From: Planctomycetota bacterium
Lineage (GTDB): Bacteria > Planctomycetota > Phycisphaerae > Sedimentisphaerales > SM23-30
Assembly (NCBI GenBank): GCA_029573975.1
Contig: JAKQBU010000527.1
Location: 1 to 13,858 of the forward strand
Reading direction: 5' to 3'
DNA length: 13,858 nucleotides
Under the pieces are notes generated by a model. The model had not been told where the DNA came from. It worked only from the letters and a program-made list of their open reading frames with translations, and made no database searches. Of the stretch, positions 7,358 to 13,763 are shown piece after piece (position 1 is the first letter of the stretch; each line of letters starts with the position of its first letter). The position numbers were made by a program, and so were the translations under genes.

Positions 7358-7400
7358 AACTTGTGGCTCCTTATTAATATCCGGCATAATAATATCTTAA
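7261..7400 (-). repeat. Direct repeat copy B: promoter, RBS and signal peptide cassette
   Basis: Partner of 4231-4370 at an exact 3030-base offset. The differences are scattered single substitutions, several of them outside codons or conservative within the signal peptide (Met-Leu versus Met-Val, Phe versus Leu), so the copies have had time to diverge while promoter, Shine-Dalgarno sequence and signal peptide stayed intact. Confidence 0.9.
7367..7372 (-). promoter_or_regulatory. Ribosome binding site deciding the start of the large secreted protein
   Basis: AAGGAG on the - strand, 9 nt before the ATG at 7357, at the same spacing as in the downstream paralogous leader. It excludes the longer frame starting at 7387. 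Confidence 0.75.
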
Positions 7401-7414
7401 TCCCCCGGCGGCAA
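7386..7414 (-). promoter_or_regulatory. Candidate sigma70-type promoter of the large secreted protein
   Basis: On the - strand, TTGCCG (7414-7409), a 17-bp spacer, then TATTAT (7391-7386). Box spacing and downstream leader are the same as at 4356-4384. The upstream GGGAGA plus AT-rich block (to 7440) resembles the sequence upstream of the GspF-like gene promoter. The ATG of the longer frame overlaps the -10. Confidence 0.6.
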
Positions 7415-7420
7415 GAAGTT
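7391..7420. promoter_or_regulatory. Imperfect inverted half-sites over the promoter (possible operator)
   Basis: AATATCTT at 7391-7398 and AAGAAGTT at 7413-7420 pair at 6 of 8 positions with a 14-bp spacer, the same geometry as the perfect repeat at 4361-4390. Alone it would not be notable. Its support is the positional match to the other copy. Confidence 0.35.
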
Positions 7421-7456
7421 AAATCCATAATTTATCTCCCTTCCCCCGGAAAACAG

Positions 7457-7486
7457 TTGCTTTTTCCTACCGTTTGCGGGTATGAT
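7457..7486 (+). promoter_or_regulatory. Candidate promoter of the AAA+ ATPase gene
   Basis: TTGCTT (7457-7462), an 18-bp spacer and TATGAT (7481-7486), five of six to the -10 consensus, lie about 50 bp before the AAA+ start. The -35 is weak. It is divergent from the promoter at 7386-7414, with about 42 bp between the two -35 boxes, so one regulator could affect both directions. It does not share the three-copy element. Confidence 0.4.
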
Positions 7487-7534
7487 AAATCCCGGACTTG
7501 GAAAATTAATCAGCCGGAAAAAGGGTACGCCGCC

Positions 7535-9022
7535 ATGGACGATATCAACAGCCTTCAAATGTTAATCAAATGCAAGCACCCCTGTATCGCGATCATCACC
7601 CTGGAGGAACTCTACGCCAAAAGCGTGGTCATCGACACCGCCATTCAGTTGACCTCGAACCTGCTGCTCTGGACCGTCAACGACGGCCTCAAAAACGGCC
7701 TGATCTCCGGTGAACAGCCCATCGAAGGCACCCAGAATCCCGCCGCCGCCCTCTACTATCTCTCCGCCCGGGAGGACCGCTTCATCACCCTGGCCCTGGA
7801 CCTGGTCGAGCATCTGAACGAAAAGCATATCCTCCGGGCCACCCGCGACCTCATCAATAAGTTCACCATCACCGGCAGCACCCTGGTCCTCATCGACCAC
7901 AGCGACCGCCTGCCCCAGGCGATCCAGAATTATACCTCCTACTTCACCCTCTCCCTGCCCGACGAGGAAGAGCTGGAGCAGATCGTCCGCACCACCCTGC
8001 GGAACTTCCATCAGGACAATCCCCTGGAGATCAACGTCACTCGCTCCGGCCTGCGGAATATCGTCCGCAATCTGCGGGGGCTGACCCGCCGCCAGGCCCA
8101 GCAGATCATCTTCGACACCATCTCCGAGGATCACCGCTTCGATAACAGTGACATCAACCGTGTCCTGGCCCAGAAACGCCAGATGCTGCAAACCGGCGGC
8201 ATGCTGGAATATGTCGAAACCCCCGCCGAACTCAACGAAATCGGGGGCATGCGCCGGCTGAAAGGCTGGCTGGCCAAACGCCAGAACGCCACCAGCGAAA
8301 AAGCCCTGGAGTTCGGCCTCACCCCGCCCCGCGGCGTACTCATCCTCGGCGTCCAGGGCGCCGGCAAAAGCCTCTGCGCTAAGGCCATCGCCACCGCCTG
8401 GCAGCGGCCCCTCCTGCGGCTGGACACCAGCAGCCTCTATGACCGCTACATCGGTGAATCCGAACGCCGCCTCCGCATGTCCCTCAAACAGGCCGAGATG
8501 ATGGCCCCCATCGTCATGTGGATCGACGAAATCGAAAAGGCCTTCGCCTCCGCCGCCTCCCGCAGCTCCGACGGCGGCCTTTCCCAGCGGATGTTCGGCA
8601 CCCTGCTCACCTGGATGCAGGAACACCAGGAGCCGGTCTTCCTGGTCGCCACCGCCAACGACATCGAGGCCCTGCCCCCCGAACTGCTCCGCAAGGGCCG
8701 GTTCGACGAAATTTTCTTCGTTGACCTTCCCACCGAGGAAGTCCGCCGCGACATCTTCAAAATTCACCTGAAAAAACGCAAACAAAATCCCGACGATTTC
8801 AACCTGGACCTGCTGGCCCGCACCGCCGACGGCTTCAGCGGCTCCGAAATCGAAGAGGCCGTCATCAGCAGCCTGCACGAGGCCTTCTCCCGCAAGGTCC
8901 CCCTCACCAACGACCTGATCCAGGAGTCGGTTCAGAACTCCCCGCCCCTCTCCGTCACCATGCGCGAGGCCGTCGAAAACTTGCGTTCCTGGTCCAAAGG
9001 CCGCTGCGTACCGGCGGATTGA
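7535..9022 (+). CDS. Ycf46-type AAA+ ATPase
   Basis: A 495-residue cytoplasmic AAA+ ATPase. The N-terminal domain (about 1-240) has the Ycf46 pattern: a KHPCIAIITLEE strand and LLLWTVNDGL at 43-52. The AAA+ module follows: Walker A GVQGAGKS at 272-279 with K278; the Ycf46-like LLRLDTSSLYDRYIGESERR; Walker B VMWIDEIE at 327-334; sensor 1 N375 in VATAND; arginine-finger candidates R386 and R389 in LLRKGRFDE; and the lid motif GFSGSEIEEA near 433. All key residues are intact, so it should hydrolyse ATP. Ycf46 proteins are known from cyanobacteria, plastids and other bacteria, and their precise substrate is poorly defined. The start at 7535 follows an AAAAAGG stretch, and the frame upstream runs through the divergent promoters, so earlier ATGs are unlikely. 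The next gene follows after 23 bp and may be co-transcribed. Confidence 0.9.
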   Translation: MDDINSLQMLIKCKHPCIAIITLEELYAKSVVIDTAIQLTSNLLLWTVNDGLKNGLISGEQPIEGTQNPAAALYYLSAREDRFITLALDLVEHLNEKHILRATRDLINKFTITGSTLVLIDHSDRLPQAIQNYTSYFTLSLPDEEELEQIVRTTLRNFHQDNPLEINVTRSGLRNIVRNLRGLTRRQAQQIIFDTISEDHRFDNSDINRVLAQKRQMLQTGGMLEYVETPAELNEIGGMRRLKGWLAKRQNATSEKALEFGLTPPRGVLILGVQGAGKSLCAKAIATAWQRPLLRLDTSSLYDRYIGESERRLRMSLKQAEMMAPIVMWIDEIEKAFASAASRSSDGGLSQRMFGTLLTWMQEHQEPVFLVATANDIEALPPELLRKGRFDEIFFVDLPTEEVRRDIFKIHLKKRKQNPDDFNLDLLARTADGFSGSEIEEAVISSLHEAFSRKVPLTNDLIQESVQNSPPLSVTMREAVENLRSWSKGRCVPAD

Positions 9023-9045
9023 TCGAATAGCCAGGAATATGTCCC

Positions 9046-10644
9046 ATGTTTAATACTTCGTGGAAACGTCTTCTTTTATTGCTTGCCTCTTTATCTTGGC
9101 AAAACGACACCCTCTATTCCAAAACCATCCCCGTCGAAACCTTCTCGCCCCCCACCCTCCAGCAGGCCCTCGACGACTCCCAGCCCGGCGACGAAATCCG
9201 CCTGCTCGCAGGCACCTACTATCTGGACCGCCCCCTGTCGCTCCAATCCAACCGCAAACTGATCGGCGCCGGCCAGGACCAAACCATCCTGCAATATCAG
9301 TCCGGCCAACCCGGCGTCATGATCGATCTGTCCGGCTGCACCGGAGTCGAACTGGCCCATTTCACGCTCGAGGGCGGCAGCAATCCCAAAATCCACCAGG
9401 GCATATCCGGCGGCAAGGCCTCCCGCCTGAACCTCCACCATCTCACCATCCAAAATCTAGTCAAAACCGAAACCTTCGGTCCCCACGGCATTCTCTTCTC
9501 CGGCGAAAATCCCACCCGCAACAACGGCGTCACCGACAGCACCATCGCCGACTGCCGTTTCGAAAACATCGGCCTCGGTTCCTCCTACGGCGGCGCGATC
9601 CGTCTGGCCTGGGGTTCCTCCCGCAATCAGGTCCTCCGCAACACCATCCGCGACACCGGCCGCGGCGGCATCTTCGGCGACAACGGCTCCACCGACCTGC
9701 TCATCCGCGGCAACCGCATCGCCGGCTCCGGCGGCGAGGGCCTGGGCATCGAAGTCTGGGGCGGCTGCGACCGCGCCGTCATCGAAGACAACCAGCTCGA
9801 CCACTGGCTCAGCGTCGGCGGCTGCGACTACTGCGCCGCCCGGCGTAACACCGTTAGCGACAAATCCGGCCCCGTCAAATACATCGGCCTGGAAATCATC
9901 GGCAGCTATTGCCTCGTCACCGACAACATCGTGGACGACGGCCAGCAGCTCGGCATCTCCGTCTCGGACCAGCCCCAAAAAAACTACGTCTATTGGGCCA
10001 ACAACACCATCCAAAACTGCATCCAGTGGGGCGCCCAGCTTCAGGGCGACTCCACCGGCATCGCCTGCCATTATTTTTACCGCTGCCAATTCAGCGGCAC
10101 CACCAGCGACCGCGGCCAGCCGGTCTATCCCGGCGACGCCGGCCACGGCTTCCGCCTGAACGGCAATGTCAAACACATGGTCTTCGAGGAGTGCCGCTTC
10201 ACCCACAACGCCCGCATCGGCATCCAGCCCGGCGTCCAGCCGAACGTGGACTTCCTCCATTTCCTCCGCTGCACCATCACCGATAATAAAGGTTCCGCCG
10301 TCTCACCTCTCCAGCCCTACACCGCCTTACTCTGGGAAGACTGCACCGTGGAAAACAACGGCAGCAACGACCTGCCCCCCGCCAAACCCTTCCCCGCCCC
10401 AGCCCCCTCCGCTTCCTTCACCGCCCCAGACGAAATCCGCACCGGCACCGCCGCCCGCTTCACCAACACCTCCCAGCCACCCCTCGCCGCCCAACTCTGG
10501 GACCTGGGCGATGGACCGCCCCGCACCGAGCCGAATCCCCAGCATACCTACTCCCGCCCCGGCTCCTACCGCGTCACCCTGCTCGTCTGGGACCCATTCG
10601 GCCGGGCCGCCAGGGCCGAAAATATCCTCACCGTCCGGGAATAA
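9046..10644 (+). CDS. Secreted right-handed parallel beta-helix protein with C-terminal PKD domain
   Basis: A 532-residue exported protein. Residues 5-18 form a basic-hydrophobic signal segment (KRLLLLLASLS); the cleavage site is unclear. From PPTLQQALDDSQPGDEIRLLAGTYYLDRPL (35-64) it follows the entry pattern of parallel beta-helix proteins. Repeated Asn/Asp-rich rungs run to about 440, such as IADCRFENIGL, LRNTIRDTGRGGIFGDN, IRGNRIAGSGG and VTDNIVDDGQQLGISVS. A Pro/Ala linker (about 444-457) joins a PKD domain (about 456-531), with WDLGDG at 485-490 and HTYSRPGSYRVTLLV at 500-514. Beta-helix proteins include polysaccharide lyases, epimerases and surface adhesins, and PKD domains usually mediate surface or substrate contact. 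No catalytic residues are assignable. AGGA lies about 10 nt before the ATG. The 23-bp gap from the AAA+ gene suggests shared transcription. Confidence 0.87.
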   Translation: MFNTSWKRLLLLLASLSWQNDTLYSKTIPVETFSPPTLQQALDDSQPGDEIRLLAGTYYLDRPLSLQSNRKLIGAGQDQTILQYQSGQPGVMIDLSGCTGVELAHFTLEGGSNPKIHQGISGGKASRLNLHHLTIQNLVKTETFGPHGILFSGENPTRNNGVTDSTIADCRFENIGLGSSYGGAIRLAWGSSRNQVLRNTIRDTGRGGIFGDNGSTDLLIRGNRIAGSGGEGLGIEVWGGCDRAVIEDNQLDHWLSVGGCDYCAARRNTVSDKSGPVKYIGLEIIGSYCLVTDNIVDDGQQLGISVSDQPQKNYVYWANNTIQNCIQWGAQLQGDSTGIACHYFYRCQFSGTTSDRGQPVYPGDAGHGFRLNGNVKHMVFEECRFTHNARIGIQPGVQPNVDFLHFLRCTITDNKGSAVSPLQPYTALLWEDCTVENNGSNDLPPAKPFPAPAPSASFTAPDEIRTGTAARFTNTSQPPLAAQLWDLGDGPPRTEPNPQHTYSRPGSYRVTLLVWDPFGRAARAENILTVRE

Positions 10645-10650
10645 TCCCCC

Positions 10651-10679
10651 TTTCCAAAGTCTAATCCTCGGTATATAAT
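10651..10679 (+). promoter_or_regulatory. Candidate sigma70-type promoter of the lipoprotein gene
   Basis: TTTCCA (10651-10656), a 17-bp spacer and a perfect TATAAT (10674-10679), beginning only 6 bases after the beta-helix gene's stop. The -10 overlaps the ATG at 10678, so translation must start further down, at 10708. Confidence 0.65.
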
Positions 10680-10696
10680 GGTTCATATAAACGAAC

Positions 10697-10700
10697 GGAG
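10697..10700 (+). promoter_or_regulatory. Ribosome binding site deciding the lipoprotein start
   Basis: GGAG lies 7 nt before the ATG at 10708 and downstream of the predicted transcription start. It supports the start that places the lipobox Cys at residue 22. Confidence 0.7.
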
Positions 10701-10707
10701 TATTTTG

Positions 10708-11478
10708 ATGTTTAGCACACGAATGACTTTATCGGTTGTGGCCCTGCTGGCCGCCTTTACCTTCGCCGGCTGCAGCCAGGTGGAACTGGAATTCAACGCC
10801 TATCAGTCCGCCAAAAAATCTTTCCCCGCCTCTGCCCGCGAAAATACCGTCGCCATCGTCGTTGGCAGCGAGAAGGGGGAACCGCTCCTCCAGGAAGAGG
10901 TCGGCGGTAAAATCGCCAATCTCCTGCGGGAACACGGCTATGTGGTCGCCCCCAAAGAGGAGGCCCGATATGTCCTGAGCTGCTGGTTCGGTATGGACAG
11001 CGGCAAGACCTATTCCGGCGTCATGCCCGTCTATGAACCGGGCGAACACTACACCTCCCGCGTCCGCACCTCCGGCGGCCACTGGCGCACCGTCTCCTAT
11101 CACCTGCCCGGCTACACCGAATATGTCCCCTATAGCTACACCATCTACTGCAAATACCTCAGCCTCACCCTCCACGACAATACCCCCGAACCCGACCAGC
11201 CCGGCCAACCCGACCAGCCCGCAGCCCAACCAGAGGAACCCCAGGAAGAATCCCCGGCAGACACCGCCCAGCAGGAAAAAATCGCCGCCGAGAGCATCAT
11301 CTGGCGCTGCTCCTGTGTCAACGCCGACGACAGTACCGACCTCCGCTGGCGGATCAATCATATGCTGATTGCCTCCTTCGACTACCTGGGCGCCGACACC
11401 CCCCGGCAAAAAACTATCAAAATCGGCGAAGAGAGCAAACGCGTTAAACAACTGGTCGCCCTCCGCTCTCCCAACTAA
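10708..11478 (+). CDS. Outer-membrane-type lipoprotein, DUF4136-like
   Basis: A 256-residue predicted lipoprotein. The signal peptide (MFSTRM, hydrophobic core VVALLAAFTF) ends in the lipobox F-A-G-C, giving lipidated C22. Ser at +2 fits outer-membrane sorting in Gram-negative bacteria. The body resembles small lipoproteins of the DUF4136 kind: an N-terminal FNAYQSAKKSF, a middle NLLREHGYVVAPKEEARYVL (about 71-90), then Tyr/Ser-rich strands to about 156. This assignment is by pattern only. Residues about 160-183 are a Pro/Glu/Gln-rich insertion containing a repeated PDQPGQ/PDQPAA unit. A C-terminal segment (about 193-256) has two more cysteines (C201, C203). The start at 10708 was chosen because the ATG ten codons earlier lies in the -10 box. 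It has its own promoter. The function is unknown. Confidence 0.8.
   Translation: MFSTRMTLSVVALLAAFTFAGCSQVELEFNAYQSAKKSFPASARENTVAIVVGSEKGEPLLQEEVGGKIANLLREHGYVVAPKEEARYVLSCWFGMDSGKTYSGVMPVYEPGEHYTSRVRTSGGHWRTVSYHLPGYTEYVPYSYTIYCKYLSLTLHDNTPEPDQPGQPDQPAAQPEEPQEESPADTAQQEKIAAESIIWRCSCVNADDSTDLRWRINHMLIASFDYLGADTPRQKTIKIGEESKRVKQLVALRSPN
11191..11221 (+). repeat. Two-copy 13-bp in-gene direct repeat (18-bp period)
   Basis: CCCGACCAGCCCG occurs at 11191-11203 and again at 11209-11221. The period is six codons, so copy-number change would lengthen or shorten the Pro-rich linker of the lipoprotein without a frameshift. Confidence 0.7.
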
Positions 11479-11569
11479 CGGCCTTCATTACCATTCCCTG
11501 GATTGCCTGAGCAGGTTTTGGGTATGGAGAATTTCGGATAAAAGGTACTCGCCAGACTGAATTTTTTTT

Positions 11570-11574
11570 AGGAG
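11570..11574 (+). promoter_or_regulatory. Ribosome binding site of the second GH36-like gene
   Basis: AGGAG lies 9 nt before the ATG at 11584 and directly follows an eight-T run. The T-run has no hairpin in front of it, so I do not call it a terminator. No convincing promoter is visible in the 105-bp gap upstream. Confidence 0.7.
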
Positions 11575-11583
11575 AATCAAACA

Positions 11584-13695
11584 ATGCGGAAAAAACTATG
11601 GATTGGGCTTTTTATCGGTATTGTATTTGCCACGAATCAACTTTCCTGGGCCGCTCAGGTTTCACCCGAAGAAATGGCCTTGGCTCAAAACTGGCTGGAA
11701 ACGAACCTCAGCCAGACGCCCGGCCAACCGGTCCATCTGCCCTTTTCTTTTGTGTATGACGGCAAGTCCTCGAAGGATTTTATCCAGACCTGGCAAATCG
11801 AGCAGCATGAGAAAGCCCTTGCGAATAAAAATGTGCAGCGGATCATTACCTGCACCGACCCGGCCACCGGTCTGGTCGTCCGCTGCGAAATGATCCGCTA
11901 TCACGATTTCCCCACCCTCGAATATATCCTGCATTTCAAAAATACCGGCTCGGCCGACACCCCCATTCTCGAAAATATTCAGGCCCTCGACCTCCGCCTC
12001 CAGCGGCCCGCCGAAAACGAGTTCCTCCTCCATCACCACGAGGGCAGCAGTGCCGTCCAGACCGATTACCGGCCCTTTGAAACGGTACTCGACCCGAACA
12101 AAGAAATGACATTCAAACCCTTTGGCGGCCGGCCCACCAACAAAACCCTCTCCTACTTCAACCTGGAAATGCCGGGCAAAATCATCAAAGAGTTCGAAAT
12201 CCAGGGCATCGTCTGGGGCAAAAACTACAAAGAACAGGAACCCTCCACCGGCCTCATCATCGTAATCGGCTGGCCCGGCCAGTGGTCCGCCTCCTTCACC
12301 CGCGACGCCGCCGATGGCCTTCAGGTAAAAGCCGGCCAGGAAAAGACCCATTTCCTGCTCCATCCCGGCGAAGAAGTCCGCGGCCCCAGCATGGTCCTGC
12401 AATTCTGGAAAGGCGATTACTATCACTCCCAGAACATCTGGCGCCGCTGGATGGTAGCCTATAATATGCCCCGTCCCGGCGGCAAACTGATTGCCCCCTC
12501 CTATACCCCTTGCAGCTCCTTCCAGTTCCAGGAAATGAAAAACGCTAACGAGGAAAATCAAAAGCTATTTATCGACCGCTACATCGAGGAGGGTCTCAAG
12601 CCCGATTACTGGTGGATGGACGCCGGCTGGTATATCTGCAAGGATACCGAGTGGATCAATACCGGCACCTGGGAAGTGGATCCCAAACGCTTCCCCAACG
12701 GCATCCGGGCGATTTCCGACCATGCCCACTCAAAGGGGGTGGGCACAATCCTGTGGTTCGAACCGGAACGCGTCACGGAAGGCTCCTGGCTCTGGGACAA
12801 TCGTCCCGAATGGCTCTTAGGCTCCCGTTATGTGCCCGATGAAGCCTGGTGGTCCCGGCCCTGGAAGCTCCTGAACCTGGGTAATCCCCAGGCCCGGCAG
12901 TGGGTGACGGACCATGTGGATCAGCTCCTCACCGAACAGGGTATCGATGTCTATCGCGAGGATTTCAATATCGATCCGCTCTGGTTCTGGTGGGATGGCG
13001 ACACCCCCGATCGTCAGGGCATCACCGAAATTCGTTTTATCGAAGGCTATCTGGCCTATTGGGACGAACTGCTCCGCCGCAATCCCAATCGAATCATCGA
13101 TACCTGCGCCTCCGGCGGCCGCCGCAACGATGTCGAAACCCTGCGTCGTTCCGTCCCGTTTCTCCGCAGCGATTACAACCTTTCCGACTCGCTGGGCAAC
13201 CAGTGCCTGGGCTACGGCATGGCCTTCTGGATTCCCTACTTCGGCACCGGCCAGGTCCATATCGACGCCTACTATTTCTGGAGCATGAGCGGCGCCCATC
13301 TGACACCCGCTTACGATGTCCGCAATAAAGACCTCGATTATGATCTGGCCCGGCGGCTCAAAAGCCAGTGGCAGCAGGTATCCTCCTATTATTATCTGGG
13401 GGACTATTACCCCCTCACTCCCTATAGCCTTGATAAAACCGTCTGGATGGCCTGGCAATATGACCTGCCCGAAAAAGGCGAAGGCTTCGTCCTGGCCTTC
13501 CGCCGGCCCCATAGCCGCACCTTCACCGCCGAACTGCCCCTCCACGGCCTCGACCCGCAGGCCGTCTATGAATTCACCGACCTGGACAAAAATACCACCC
13601 AAAAACTGCCCGGCCAGACCCTCCTGGAATCCGGCCTGCGCGTCTCCATCGAACCCCAGCCCGGTACCGCCGTCCTGCTCTACAAGAAACTATAA
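11584..13695 (+). CDS. Secreted GH36-like glycosidase without NPCBM domain
   Basis: A 703-residue exported glycosidase. A signal peptide (MRKKLWIGLFIGIVF...) is probably cleaved after SWA or SWAA near 23-24. An N-terminal beta-sandwich (about 45-290) precedes a clan GH-D barrel (about 305-600) and a small C-terminal beta domain. Diagnostic sites are D346 in WWMDAGWY, WFEPERV, the predicted nucleophile D460 in YREDFNIDP, TCASGGRRNDVETLRR, and the predicted acid/base D530 in LRSDYN. It aligns motif for motif with the 1853-4327 protein but lacks NPCBM and has its own signal peptide and leader. The nucleophile strand differs from the KWDMNR of characterised GH36 alpha-galactosidases, and also from the neighbour's RYDYN, so the two may act on different linkages or substrates (inference). 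Its codons are strongly C-ending, like the other + strand genes. Confidence 0.88.
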   Translation: MRKKLWIGLFIGIVFATNQLSWAAQVSPEEMALAQNWLETNLSQTPGQPVHLPFSFVYDGKSSKDFIQTWQIEQHEKALANKNVQRIITCTDPATGLVVRCEMIRYHDFPTLEYILHFKNTGSADTPILENIQALDLRLQRPAENEFLLHHHEGSSAVQTDYRPFETVLDPNKEMTFKPFGGRPTNKTLSYFNLEMPGKIIKEFEIQGIVWGKNYKEQEPSTGLIIVIGWPGQWSASFTRDAADGLQVKAGQEKTHFLLHPGEEVRGPSMVLQFWKGDYYHSQNIWRRWMVAYNMPRPGGKLIAPSYTPCSSFQFQEMKNANEENQKLFIDRYIEEGLKPDYWWMDAGWYICKDTEWINTGTWEVDPKRFPNGIRAISDHAHSKGVGTILWFEPERVTEGSWLWDNRPEWLLGSRYVPDEAWWSRPWKLLNLGNPQARQWVTDHVDQLLTEQGIDVYREDFNIDPLWFWWDGDTPDRQGITEIRFIEGYLAYWDELLRRNPNRIIDTCASGGRRNDVETLRRSVPFLRSDYNLSDSLGNQCLGYGMAFWIPYFGTGQVHIDAYYFWSMSGAHLTPAYDVRNKDLDYDLARRLKSQWQQVSSYYYLGDYYPLTPYSLDKTVWMAWQYDLPEKGEGFVLAFRRPHSRTFTAELPLHGLDPQAVYEFTDLDKNTTQKLPGQTLLESGLRVSIEPQPGTAVLLYKKL

Positions 13696-13763
13696 GCTAA
13701 ACAGCGGATTTTTTCAGAGGGTAATGAATAAGGAAAATTCCTGAAATCGGCTCCTGGTATTTT

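Noticed and set aside
7562..8878. 438-codon open frame on the - strand opposite the AAA+ ATPase gene
   Set aside because: It is the antisense shadow of a gene with C-ending codons, made of low-complexity Gly/Ala/Val/Asp-rich sequence with no domain; the + strand frame has all AAA+ motifs.
9457..10260. Long - strand frame opposite the beta-helix gene
   Set aside because: Extreme Ala/Val/Gly/Asp composition typical of antisense frames in GCC/GAC-rich genes; no recognisable feature.
10729..11451. 240-codon - strand frame opposite the lipoprotein gene
   Set aside because: Gly/Val/Phe-rich antisense shadow; the + strand frame has promoter, RBS, signal peptide and lipobox.
11561..11570. Eight-T run as the terminator of the lipoprotein gene
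   Set aside because: No stable GC-rich hairpin immediately before it, and it is placed directly against the RBS of the next gene.
11662..13602. Two long - strand frames (11662-12561 and 12817-13602) opposite the second GH36-like gene
   Set aside because: Gly/Ala/Phe/Val-rich shadows; the + strand frame carries the complete set of GH-D catalytic motifs.
13731..13742. Short inverted repeat AGGAA-AA-TTCCT after the second GH36-like gene as a terminator
   Set aside because: Only five AT-containing pairs with a 2-nt loop and no following T-run; too weak for an intrinsic terminator.
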